Below the pieces are notes generated by a model, which did not search any database, was not told the DNA's origin, and was given only the letters and a program-made list of their open reading frames with translations. Made by a program: the position numbers and the translations under genes. Shown here piece by piece: positions 10,112-19,706 of a DNA stretch of 64,000 bases. The DNA is from Bacteroidales bacterium (lineage in GTDB: Bacteria; Bacteroidota; Bacteroidia; Bacteroidales; Lentimicrobiaceae): positions 124,001 to 188,000 of the forward strand of contig JADJEQ010000015.1 in NCBI GenBank assembly GCA_016709025.1. Reading direction: 5' to 3'. Positions within the stretch are counted from its first letter, which is position 1. Each line of letters starts with the position of its first letter.

Positions 10112-11461
10112 ATGGCACAGGAACCGCTTAAGATATTTATAGTTGAAGACGATGTTATCTTCGCAAAGATTATGTCGCATCACCTTTCGCTCAATCCGGA
10201 ATATGAAGTGGAGATTTTCGCAGACGGAAAAACACTGATCAAAAATCTGTATAAAAATCCAACCCTGATTTCACTGGATTATAACCTTCCTGATATGACA
10301 GGTTTGGAAGTGTTAAGACAGATCAGGGAGTTTAATCCCGATTTACCGGTGGTGATTGTGTCGGGACAGCAGGATGTGGCGACCGCAATCGAACTTCTGA
10401 AAAAAGGGGCTTACGATTACATTCTCAAGGATCAGGATACCAAAGAACGGCTTTGGAACATTACCAAAAACATCCGTGAGAACATCAAGCTTCGTCAGAA
10501 AATAGCTGACCTTGAAGAGGAAATCGGGCGAAAATATGAGAAAAATAACCTGATTAAAGGGAATAGTCCAGCCATCAATAAGGTGTTTACGCTGATTGAA
10601 AAAGCATCCAGAACCAATATCACTGTTTCAATCTATGGTGATACAGGAACCGGCAAGGAGTTGGTTGCCAAATCAATACATCATGCATCTGGCAGAAATA
10701 GAAAGCCTTTCGTTGCGGTGAATGTAACAGCCATACCCAAGGAACTGATTGAAAGTGAAATGTTTGGACACGAAAAAGGCGCCTTTACCGGAGCGAATAA
10801 CCGCCGCATAGGCCGGTTTGAAGAGGCCAATCAGGGGACAATTTTTCTGGATGAGATTGGCGATATGGATCTCAATATGCAATCGAAGCTTTTACGGGTT
10901 CTGCAGGAAGAGGAGGTGACCCGTGTTGGTGGGAATGAAAGCGTAAAACTCGATGTACGGGTTATTGTGGCTACCCACAAAAACCTGCAGGATCTTGTTC
11001 GAAAGGGCGAGTTCCGCGAAGACCTGTATTATCGCCTGCTGGGATTGCCGGTCCACCTGCCGCCCCTGAGGGAAAGAGGTAACGACATAGCCCTGCTGGC
11101 CAGGTTCTTTGTCGACGATTTTTGTCAGAAGAACAAAATGAAAAAGCTATCGATTTCCCCGAAAGCGATTGAAAAAATCCAGAAATACCCCTTTCCGGGA
11201 AACGTAAGGGAGCTCAAGGCAATTATGGAACTGGCTTCAGTTATGACCAATACTGAAACCATTGAGGAATCGGATATCACCTTCAGTACGGTGAGTGCTT
11301 CTGCCGATTTCCTTTATGAAGAAACTACCCTGGAAGAATACGACAAAAAGATCATCAACCATTTTATGCAGAAATACAACAACAGGGTGCGGCTGGTTGC
11401 CCAGAAACTCAATATCGGGAAAACGACGATTTACCGGTTGATGAATGAGGGGAAACTATGA
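10112..11461 (+). CDS. Sigma-54-dependent NtrC-family response regulator
   Basis: A 449-residue transcription activator in three parts. A receiver domain (1-120) has acidic residues 'EDD' near 11-13, phospho-acceptor Asp in 'SLDYNLPDMTG', and a conserved Lys in 'ILKDQD'. The AAA+ sigma-54 activator domain (about 150-380) has Walker A 'GDTGTGKE', the sigma-54 contact loop 'GAFTGA' near 226-231, and Walker B 'FLDEIGDMD'. A Fis-type helix-turn-helix ends the protein ('AQKLNIGKTTIYRL'). All ATPase and sigma-54 contact residues are present, so it should be active when phosphorylated. No histidine kinase lies beside it, so its partner is elsewhere. Confidence 0.95.
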   Translation: MAQEPLKIFIVEDDVIFAKIMSHHLSLNPEYEVEIFADGKTLIKNLYKNPTLISLDYNLPDMTGLEVLRQIREFNPDLPVVIVSGQQDVATAIELLKKGAYDYILKDQDTKERLWNITKNIRENIKLRQKIADLEEEIGRKYEKNNLIKGNSPAINKVFTLIEKASRTNITVSIYGDTGTGKELVAKSIHHASGRNRKPFVAVNVTAIPKELIESEMFGHEKGAFTGANNRRIGRFEEANQGTIFLDEIGDMDLNMQSKLLRVLQEEEVTRVGGNESVKLDVRVIVATHKNLQDLVRKGEFREDLYYRLLGLPVHLPPLRERGNDIALLARFFVDDFCQKNKMKKLSISPKAIEKIQKYPFPGNVRELKAIMELASVMTNTETIEESDITFSTVSASADFLYEETTLEEYDKKIINHFMQKYNNRVRLVAQKLNIGKTTIYRLMNEGKL

Positions 11462-11686
11462 AAGAATTTCCAATTTCAATTTCTAATTTCCAATAGATTG
11501 ATTTTCAGAAGTCGGAGGTCAGAAGTAAGAGGTAGGAAGTAAGAAATTCGTATTTCTATGTCTTATGTCTAATTTCCAAAGCAATCTGAAAACTAATGGT
11601 ACAGAGCACAGACCATGGAGTATTGGGGAGCCGTCCCTCGTCCCTGTCACACTGAGCGGAGTCGAAGTGCGTCCCTCGTCCTTTCT

Positions 11687-12316
11687 TCAGAACAATTCAC
11701 AGATATCAGTTCCGGGAAGCAGGTGCCAGGCATTGATACCGACGCTGCGGGCGGCTTCCACATGAACCAGCGTATCGTCGATAAAAAGGGTTTCCTCAGG
11801 TTTTAGTCCACCATCATTCAGCACATACCTGAATATTTCAGGATCGGGTTTGGCCAGGCCGATCTGGTGAGAAAACCAGAGTTTTTCAAACAATTGGCCC
11901 ATCCCATAACCGAACTCCACTTCGAACCGGCTTATGTAGCATTCATTGTGGATCTGGTTGGTGTTTGATAATATAAAGAGGCGGTGCGTCTTTGCGAGGA
12001 TTCTGAGTTTTTCAACCCTGGTTGCCGGAAGGTCCAGTAAAAGGGCATTCCAGGCCTCATCAACCTGTTTGGAGGTGACACCCGCTACCAGCTTTTCCAG
12101 GACACTTTGCCTGAATTCGCCGGCCGAAATCATACCCTTTTCGAAATTAATCAGGATTTCATTGCTGCTCCTGCTTCCCCAGAAGTCAACTCCATCGAGG
12201 ATTCCCAGCTTTACAAAGGCTTTTGCGCTAAGGTTTGGGTCGATGTTCAGCAATACCTGTCCCAGGTCGAAAATGATGTTTTTAATTCCCTGCAGATTGA
12301 TTTTTTCTGGTTGCAT
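11687..12316 (-). CDS. HAD-IA family hydrolase, YihX-like phosphatase
   Basis: A 209-residue haloacid-dehalogenase-type phosphatase. Motif I is 'FDLGQVLLNID' (nucleophile Asp17), motif II 'LFILSNTNQIH', motif III Lys in 'GLAKPDPEIF', and motif IV 'LFIDDTLVHVEAA'. The sequence follows the YihX (alpha-D-glucose-1-phosphate phosphatase) pattern closely, although HAD substrates cannot be read from sequence. Met at 12316 is preferred: the open frame extends 41 codons further upstream, but that stretch looks non-coding and runs towards the tRNA. Intact and single-gene. Confidence 0.88.
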   Translation of the reverse strand: MQPEKINLQGIKNIIFDLGQVLLNIDPNLSAKAFVKLGILDGVDFWGSRSSNEILINFEKGMISAGEFRQSVLEKLVAGVTSKQVDEAWNALLLDLPATRVEKLRILAKTHRLFILSNTNQIHNECYISRFEVEFGYGMGQLFEKLWFSHQIGLAKPDPEIFRYVLNDGGLKPEETLFIDDTLVHVEAARSVGINAWHLLPGTDICELF

Positions 12317-12441
12317 AGTTTTCCTGAAAGTGATTACAGTTGCCAAAACTAAAAAAAATGAACCGGACTGCTGTAAAATTTTGATTATTTTGTACATTTG
12401 CAATCCCTTAGTAAAACAGGGGATGTGGCAAACAGCCACAC

Positions 12442-12515
12442 GGGCCTATAGCTCAGTCGGTTAGAGCACCTGACTCATAATCAGGTGGTCCCTGGTTCAA
12501 GTCCAGGTGGGCCCA
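12442..12515 (+). tRNA. tRNA, anticodon CAT (elongator Met or lysidine-type Ile2)
   Basis: A complete 74-base cloverleaf. Acceptor 12442-12448 pairs with 12508-12514 (one G-T pair). The D arm has 'GCTCAGTCGGTTAGAGC'. The anticodon stem CCTGA/TCAGG carries loop CTCATAA with anticodon CAT, and the T loop is 'GGTTCAAGTCC'. The first pair is G-C and the anticodon stem lacks the GGG/CCC of initiator tRNA, so it is not fMet. Whether it is Met or Ile2 depends on lysidine modification and cannot be settled by eye. CCA is not encoded. It is the last intact feature before the frameshift-rich region. Confidence 0.97.
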
Positions 12516-12525
12516 CTTCAACGAC

Positions 12526-12561
12526 AAGGGTTTCAGAACATTTCGTTTTGAAACCCTTTTT
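12526..12561 (+). terminator. Rho-independent terminator after the tRNA
   Basis: AAGGGTTTC (12526-12534) pairs perfectly with GAAACCCTT (12550-12558) around a 15-base loop, followed by T residues to 12561. It begins 11 bases after the tRNA, as expected for a single tRNA transcript. Confidence 0.85.
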
Positions 12562-12585
12562 ATTTGCACAACAATTTGCACAACA
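12562..12585. repeat. Perfect tandem 12-bp repeat next to the tRNA terminator
   Basis: ATTTGCACAACA occurs twice head to tail (12562-12573, 12574-12585), immediately after the terminator. It marks the change from intact backbone genes to the frameshift-rich island. It might be an integrase arm-binding or core site, but no integrase gene is in the window. Confidence 0.6.
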
Positions 12586-13064
12586 AAATGATGAGTATCT
12601 ATGATTAACTAGAGACATCATTAATGTAATGCCCCTTATTCCCCCATTTTTATGAAATTCCTTTTCGAAACAATTGTATTTTCAAAAAGCATCTACCTCT
12701 TTTCATTCCATTAATCTATAATTTCCTAATACCCATTCAAAGCATCTGCTGTATGTTCTTTGGTCACCTAACCATAGATATCTGTATTTGATTCCTGATT
12801 CGGCTTTAGCGTATAGGTATTGGAAGGATTCAGGAGAAATAAGTCGTAAGTAATGTTCTTTTTATTGGGCAGATCTGCACAGATTACGAAATTTCAGCCA
12901 GCTATTGGTGCATTTGGCTTCTTTCATTCACGTGAAGGTTAAGCCTGTATCAGTCTTGATGTGGCCAAATAGATGTATACTTCGATGTAGATATCCAGCA
13001 TATTAAAGAGGCTGCCCTTTTGAGACAGCCTCACTGATTATTAAAGAAGAGCACCCTATTATTC
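12586..13064. other. Gene-poor stretch after the tRNA
   Basis: About 480 bases with no full gene. On the minus strand, 12703-12861 reads as about 50 open codons with protein-like composition ('YLRLISPESFQYLYAKAESG'), but it has no start. It may be the remnant of a gene. I could not assign a family. Confidence 0.4.
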
Positions 13065-16000
13065 TACTATTAATTTTTTTGAATAATTTCTTCCATTATC
13101 AGTAATTACTTTAATTAGGTAAAAGTGAGGGCTGCAATTTTGAAAGGAATGTCAATTTGCATCTGATAATTCTCAATCCTTTTGGTGCAAATAAGTGCCC
13201 CGTCAATTGAAAATATGGAAATAAATCCATTTTCTGAGATCCTTAAATAATCAATATCTGACCAGCATTCACAGGATTTGGAATTAATTTAATAGCATCT
13301 GAATTGCTAAAATCCATTAGATTTGTATTCATGCCAACACCATCAGATATTTTAATGTCAGTATCAGGATAATCAGACTTTTGTCCTGACAGGGTAATGA
13401 ATGAGTAAACCATACTTATTGGTGATGAGCCATTGCTGCAGTGGACTTGACCTTAAAGTTGTAAGTTGTACCCGGGATTAATCCATTAAACTGAACTGGA
13501 TTAAATGTGTAGTTCGAATAAACTGTATATGTTGACGCATAAGAAGGCTTTAGGTAATAGTCGAACGTATTTGCGTTAGGAGCGGTAAAATTTAAGACAG
13601 CTGATGTTGATGTAATTGAAGTAGCAAAAATTGAATAAGGGGCTGGGCAAGACCCCCCACCTGAACCGTTAAGGTAAAATGTGTGATTGCCGGTAGAAGT
13701 ATTCTCATCATCAACCAACAAGTATATCACCTGGCCAGCAGACCAGTTCATATTGCCAAAAGTGCCGGGAGAATTGACGTCATCAATACATGACCAGCCT
13801 GTAGAACCACATGAGTTAGATTTCCAGAGGAAGTCAACATATCCACCTGAAGCAGTTGAAACTGTGAGGCTATATATTCCAGTTGTGGGAACTGAATATT
13901 GGTAGACTTGTTCCTTCCCGGGGCAGGTATAACCACACGCATTTGCATTGTTTGTATTCCAGGAGCCCCCTGAGCCACCGGTAAAGGTTTTAGCGTTCGA
14001 TGATCCCAACCCAGCAATTGTAATTACATTCGAGCAAGGATCACCTGAACCCCCACCCGGACCGTTAAGGTAAAATGTGAGTACCGGTGGAAGTATTCTC
14101 ATCATCAACCAACAAGTATATCACCTGGCCAGCAGACCAGTTCATATTGCCAAAAGTGCCGGGAGAATTGACGTCATCAATACATGACCAGCCTGTAGAA
14201 CCATGAGTTAGATTTGCAGAGGAAGTCAGCATATCCACCTGAAGCAGTTGAAACTGTGAGGCTATATATTCCAGTTGTGGGAACTGAATATTGGTACACT
14301 TGTTCCTTCCCGGGGCAGGTATAACCACGCATTTGCATTGTTTGTATTCCAGGAGCCCCTGAGCCACCGGTAAAGTTTTGGCGTTCGATGATCCCAACCC
14401 AGCAATTGTAATTACATTCGAGCAAGGATCACCTGAACCATTGGTTAAAGTTGTGAATGAGTAGATGGCTGAGTAATTAGACCAACCATACGACAGACAA
14501 TATGCTGCAAGCTTGTAGTTGTATGTCGTATTCGACTGTAAATTAGTAAGATATATGGGCAAACTAGTAACTTCATAATAATAATATGAAGAGTTGTAGC
14601 TAGGCTTATAACCAATCTTGTATTTTGTCGCACCACTCACGGGATTACAGTATATTATTGCGCTGGAAGAAGTGATATTTGAAGCATAAATACCTGTAGG
14701 AACCCCACAAGTGTTAGAACAGGGTCCAATCACATTTGATGAAGTGTATTGATATGCCTGTTTCGGAATACAATTGCACTCAGAAAAAGTTGCATATTGT
14801 TTCACCCCCCCTACTCGGTATTCAAAATGAATATGATCACCACCACCAGAAGGATTGGTACAGTTGGGGTTATTGCCAGGAACCTCTGTGTTACCGCCAT
14901 CTCCCAGTGGGCATCCTTTAGAAACTTGTTGGGAAACTGTCACATAAACACTATTTAGATGTGCATACAAACTTTGTGTTCCATCCGTATGCGTAAGAAT
15001 TACATACTTCCCAAAACCACCTCCTGAACAATAGTTTTGGGCTGTTGTAATAGTTCCTGAAGCTATAGCTAGGACATTGTCAGAAACAAAATTCGGGGAA
15101 TCAAAATCAGTTGCTACATAACTATGTGGAGTATAGCCACTATAGGGTGATCCACAATAATAATTGGAAGATGACCCACCTGAAGGAGGCGGAGTACCTG
15201 TGCGACTAACGCAATAGGGCGTTCCATTTGTCCAGGGAAGGTTAAAATCTAATAGCTGCAAACTCTTTATTGAACCTTCTGATCGTTCTTGGCTATCAAA
15301 GGGAAGTATATTGTTCATCTGATCACCCTTTGTTGTCCATCCTACCGGAACAAATACTCCCGATTTTGCCTTATAAAGTTGTTTCTCTTTCTCAGTTTTC
15401 AAATCATAAAGAAACAGGAGGTCGCTTTTTCCTTCAACCTGATTTCTCATCAAATCTGAAGAACCGCTATATAAAAAACATGTTGCGATCAGGTGAGAAA
15501 ATCGGTGTGCTCATATAGTTAGTAAAAAGATTGAGGTTATGAGCTTCTCCTGTTTTCAGATTGAATGTATAGATGCCTTCGTGCTCTTCAGCCTCATCAA
15601 ATTTGAAAGCTTCCATATAAACAATACTTTCATGATTACTCCATGAGACCGGCTTTAAAACCAAGCCTTGCAAAGGGCTGTTTTTCTCATTAGAAATGAT
15701 GGTTTTCTCGGCAGTGTTGTGATCGAGGATAGCAAGATTATACCTATCACTGAATAAATCCCGTTCGAGATACAACCAATCAGAATTAAATGGTGATCTG
15801 ATGCCTATCCAAAGCACCATTCCTTCTTCGATTTTCAGGTCTTCGGTTACCTGACTGACATGATAGATGCATTCGACCCCTTCAATTAGGGCACTTTTTT
15901 TTATCTTCCGCTCAACACCATAATTAATCGAATCACCTAGAACGTCAGAACTAAAAAATTCAGGTCCATCATAATACATGATGTCATAGTCGCTAATAGA

Positions 16001-16120
16001 CTGAACACTCTGCTGGGCAGAAATGCTGGAGATTATTAATGTCGAGAAAAAGAATATGCTCATTATCATTATTAAAGAAGAGCTATTCCTCTTTATTGAA
16101 AAGTAAAAAGTTGTTTTCAT
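13065..16120 (-). CDS. Secreted M23 metallopeptidase with FnIII domains and T9SS sorting tail (frameshifted)
   Basis: Joined from at least four pieces: 16120-15467, 15453-14065, 14108-13416, and a tail to about 13065 in two more frames. The order is: signal anchor (residues about 15-35); a 200-residue beta-rich region ('YTFNLKTGEAHNLNLF'); an M23 (LytM) domain with 'GFGKYVILTHTDGTQSLYAH' and the zinc motif 'DHIHFEY'; a fibronectin type III-like domain; two near-identical copies of a pre-peptidase-like domain ('YSVPTTGIYSLTVSTASGGY'); a second FnIII; then a T9SS tail ('IPNPVNAGQ' ... 'YLIKVITDNGRNYSKKLIVE'). M23 enzymes cut peptidoglycan cross-links or Gly-rich peptides. Catalytic residues are visible, so the breaks are probably sequence errors, though decay is not excluded. 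Confidence 0.8.
13666..14050 (-). repeat. Intragenic direct repeat, copy B
   Basis: 385 bases nearly identical to 14062-14439 in the same orientation. It encodes one of two tandem pre-peptidase-type domains of the M23 protein and reads in one open frame. Confidence 0.9.
14062..14439 (-). repeat. Intragenic direct repeat, copy A
   Basis: About 378 bases, almost identical to copy B but short by a few bases. Differences include a missing CA near 14210, a missing AC near 14328 and one fewer C in a C-run near 14355. These small gaps break the frame here but not in copy B. Confidence 0.9.
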
Positions 16121-16166
16121 TTTCCTTAGTTTTTTAATTTATACTACCATGAACTTTCCGTTTTGG

Positions 16167-16195
16167 CCTGAATCGCCTACTTGAGGCGACTCAGG
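16167..16195. promoter_or_regulatory. Strong hairpin between tyrS and the M23 gene
   Basis: CCTGA-A-TCGCCT, loop ACTTG, AGGCGA-C-TCAGG: an 11-bp stem with a single mismatch. It lies after the tyrS stop and before the M23 start on the minus strand. There is no T-run on either side, so it could be an RNA stability or processing element, or a site acting as DNA. Confidence 0.5.
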
Positions 16196-16337
16196 TTGTC
16201 GGCAACGGAATGCCTTGTTTAGTTGTGGCGTGTAGATTTTTCCGCATACTTGCCTGGCAGTTATAGCTTTGCCGGAGCTGTTATTGTTTAGGTTCTAGCG
16301 AACTACTATTGCTTTAACAATGTATATGTCAATCAGC

Positions 16338-17612
16338 TTAAACTACTTCAACGACAACGAAGGATTTCCCCTTTTGAATCAACAAGTATTTGTTTTTGAG
16401 AAGTGTCAGATCTGAAATTGGAGCATTGGCTAATTTTACACGATCCTTATTGATTTGGATACCATTAGCAGAAATCAATCGTTTTGCTTCACTTTTCGAA
16501 ATACCGTATGATTTGGCTATCAGAAAATCGATGGCTTCTGAGTTGTATTCCAAAGAGTTGATAAACTGGTTCCGGAATACTTGAAAATACTTCATCAAGT
16601 AATTGCAGTTCCGTATTTTCAAAATCAATGCGGGTAGAGTTACGAAACAGTAAAAAGTTGATGCTTTGCTAACTTTTTCCATTACTGCGACAGAGTGTAT
16701 CCTGCTCGTTATATCATCAGCTAGCACTTTCTTAAGCATGTTGGGATTTGATGAATACAGTTCTTCCAGTTGCTCGACCTCTCACTTAGGAAGGAATGTA
16801 AATATTCTGAGCAGCTTCCCGATCTGTGAATCTTCGACATTAAGCCAAAACTGGTAAAACTTATAGGGCGAGGTGAGGTCAGGATCTAGCCAGATGTTGC
16901 CTTCTTCACTTTTGCCGAATTTACTACGGTCAGATTTGGTCAGAAGGTCCGTTGTTAGTGCAAAAGCGCTCTTATTTAATTTCTTTTGAATCAATTCACA
17001 TCCACCAGTAATATTTCCCCATTGGTCACTTCCACCCATTTGTAGTTTACAGTTCTTATGTTGATAAAGCCAGAAAAAATCATAAGCCTGAAAAAGTTGG
17101 TATGTAAACTCTGTAAACGAAAGACCATTAGCTAAGCGTTGTTTTACGCTGTCTTTTGAAATCATATAGCTAACATTGAAAAAACGGCCAACTTCGCGCA
17201 AGAAGTCGATTAGCGAAAATTGTTGCAACCAGTTATTATTATCTACAAACTCTGCTGCGTTTTTACCACAGTCAAAATCTAGCAGCTTCCGAAACTGACT
17301 CTCTTTAACATGTTCAAGTTATTGAAAAACAATTTCATCACTTAGGATTTTACGTTCAGTGGTTTTCCCTGCCGGATCGCCTATTCCTCCTGTGAAACCA
17401 CCAAGAAGTACAATGGGCTTATGTCCATGAAGCTGTAAATGCCGAAGCATATATATGGCACACAAATTGCCAACGTGTAAGGATTTCGCCGTAGGGTCAA
17501 AACCGATATAGCCGGTATTCATTTCACTATCAGTGAAATGGTCTTCAGTATAAGGCGTAATATCTTTAATAAGACCGCGCCACTTAAGTTCTTGTAAAAA
17601 CTTCGATTTCAT
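16338..17612 (-). CDS. tyrS: Tyrosyl-tRNA synthetase (broken by in-frame stop and frameshifts)
   Basis: Class I synthetase that charges tRNA-Tyr. From Met at 17612 it shows 'YIGFDPTAKSLHVGN' (HIGH as HVGN), 'VLLGGFTGGIGDPAGK', then 'LQMGGSDQWGNITGG', the KMSKS loop as 'KFGKSEEGNIWLD', and a C-terminal S4 RNA-binding domain ('YGISKSEAKRLISANGIQIN'). The frame breaks near 17319, continues in another frame to 17228, meets a TGA near 16786 in the same frame, and swaps frame and back between about 16560 and 16670. The full length (about 425 residues) and all motifs are recoverable. Breaks in an enzyme that cells need point to sequence error, unless another copy exists. It follows the synthetase-like gene by 11 bases. 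Confidence 0.88.
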
Positions 17613-17623
17613 AAGGATAGGAA

Positions 17624-18548
17624 TTAAAGGGTTAAAAAACAGTTTATATGATGCAGTTTTTCCCATACAGTTTTAGCTGATTCAGGGATTTTGTGTACAC
17701 TTTCCTCAAACAATCGCACGATTGAAACATAATGATTGCGCAAAGCATTCATCGTCTGCAGTGAGCATGTTTGCGATGCTGCTTTTGTTATAATATTCTC
17801 GTTTTTATCGATAATAAATCTGATACCAATATCACTACTCGAAAGTGTATAAGGGACTGCATTTATCCCGGCGGTGTAAGAAGAATCTTTCCACTAGCTG
17901 TATAAATGGAAAGGAGATCGTTTCCAAAGGCAGTATGGTATTCGGCATCGAATTTGCTTTCATCAAACTTACTTACCCCACTGAACTTCCAACCAAGTTT
18001 GATTAGAGTATTGCGCGTTTCGACAAAATACTGTATATCTGCAGCTTCCAATCGCGCATATTCACTATCCAAGGAAGTTTCTGCAATTTTTTTAAGCAGG
18101 TTTTTATAATTTCAGTCTGCTTGAAACCTCTGACGAAGATAAATATGGTAGTTCGTTATTCCTAAACGCTCAATAAATTTTTCGACAACTGACCTATACT
18201 CAGTTGCTACTTTTCTCACAGTTTTTGGATCAAATCTGTTAAGAAGTGCATGGTTGTCGGCTATGAGATGGTGGATGTGACCAGAACCCAGCTTATTCCT
18301 AAGTTTGTTGGCTAACAAAGGATAAACTAAAAGTCGAATGGGATGCCAGCAGTTAATTCATGAGGATTAGAAATTCCTGTTCCAAAGTATATATCCTCCA
18401 AATTTGCCTTGTCATCAATAGTTTCAAGGATAGGCAGTGTGGCTTTTTTATCAATAAGACCTTCCTGCAACAATGCCTTGAAGAGGATCGATTTTTTATT
18501 TATTTGTTCATTCTCTGAAAATCCGAGAGTATTTTGACGCTTTTCCAT
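17624..18548 (-). CDS. Divergent class I aminoacyl-tRNA-synthetase-like protein (frameshifted)
   Basis: About 308 residues joined from three frames (18548-18327, 18318-18112, then to the stop at 17624). 'YFGTGISNPHELTAG' could stand for the HIGH region. 'GHIHHLIADNHALLNR' resembles the 'LIADxHAxLN' strand-helix of archaeal-type Tyr/Trp synthetases, and a degenerate 'YTLSSSDIG' lies where KMSSS would be. It is short for a full synthetase and shows no anticodon-binding domain. It ends 11 bases before tyrS on the same strand, so the two are probably one operon. The fold call is inference from a few motifs; it may be an aaRS paralogue with a different substrate. Confidence 0.5.
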
Positions 18549-18706
18549 GGCATGAATTTTCTTACAAAGAAAAATCATAAAATATTCAGCATCAAGGTTG
18601 TCCTGTTCAGGATAAATTCAGTAAAATTGGTTATCCCAACTGAATTCAGTCAAGTTCAGGCAATCTTCTATCTTCTTCAGCAATGATTTTTTTGTATATT
18701 ATGTTA

Positions 18707-18714
18707 TATATTTG
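18707..18714 (+). promoter_or_regulatory. Possible Bacteroidota -7 element
   Basis: TATATTTG matches TAnnTTTG, 25 bases before the ATG at 18740 in the divergent intergenic region. No good -33 TTG is seen at the usual spacing. Confidence 0.35.
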
Positions 18715-18739
18715 TAGCTTAATCTTAATATATATTTTT

Positions 18740-19702
18740 ATGAGCTTTATAACAGGATCCGCTAAAGACATATATGACTTAATTGAATTAGCTCAAGTAA
18801 AAATACTTGATGGTGAGGAACATCCAGGAATCGAAGTGGCTATTAGATTACTTATTGTGAAATTGAATTCACCTGAATTTAGGATGCATTCTAATTATGA
18901 ATTAAAACCAGGGAATCTCCAAAGGAATATACTATTTAACGCTAAAAGACTTGTTATACAGGAAAGAGGGCACTTGGGCCTAGCTTTTCTTCACCTTATT
19001 TAAACAGATTGTGTCAATATGTGTTTGGGGCAGCATTTGAAGCACATTACGGTAAATTTCAAGGTGTTCTTTACAATGTTAGAACAGGAATAGAGAAAAT
19101 CCCCAAGAAGCTTAATTCTATCGACAATACCGCTTATATAAAAGATTTACGTTCACTTGGAATAACAGGTACTGTTAATAAACTTTCATCATCCCGTTTT
19201 GAACCAATGCAATGTATGGAAGCGACAAAGCATTCATTGTTTTTTATCGGCATATTAGGCTAAAATGGATTGAGAATCTTGATGAATTTAAGTCATTTTT
19301 AAGAAAAATACAATCTAAACCCAATGGTAAAGTTAGATTTCTAATGATAAATCCAAATGGAGAGGATTTAAATTTTTAAGAACACTTCGTGGTGAGAATT
19401 TAAAAGATAATTCAACCGGAAAATTTAGAGAATTAGTTGAAGAATTTCAATGTCTTGAAGTTAAATTCTATGATTTTGTGCCTTGTTTTCGTTTGTTATT
19501 TCTTGATAATAATTTGCTTGCAATGTCTAGGTATAACTTGGACGAATTCAATTATAGGAAGAATAAAAATGGATGGGAGGCCCCCCACCTAATTATCGAA
19601 ATAGATAAAGGAGATTGGTCACTATTTGAGCCTTTTCTTTTCTATTACGAAATAATTTGGAGAAATTCCAAAGACATTCATGAGTTAATTAGTTTATCAT
19701 AA
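18740..19702 (+). CDS. Unknown protein, first gene of nucleotidyltransferase-dikinase cluster (frameshifted)
   Basis: About 320 residues joined from at least three frames (18740-19003, 19009-19263, then to 19702). Family not recognised. The N-terminal half looks helical ('SAKDIYDLIELAQVKILDGE'). The C-terminal half alternates strands and helices: 'HSLFFIGILG', 'KVRFLMINPNGEDL', 'LEVKFYDFVPCFRLLFLDNN', 'SRYNLDEF', 'GWEAPHLIIE'. The spacing 'SLFFxG ... FLMxxP ... PxFRLxFLDxxLLAxSRY' recalls phospholipase-D-like folds, but no HKD motif is present, so this is only a hint. It ends 4 bases before the nucleotidyltransferase gene, suggesting one transcript. Confidence 0.55.
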
Positions 19703-19706
19703 AATC

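Noticed and set aside
12442..12515. Initiator tRNA-fMet
   Set aside because: The first acceptor pair is G-C and the anticodon stem lacks the three G-C pairs of initiators.
12703..12861. Minus-strand fragment of about 50 codons after the tRNA
   Set aside because: It has protein-like composition but no start, no family match and short length; kept only as a note on the gene-poor stretch.
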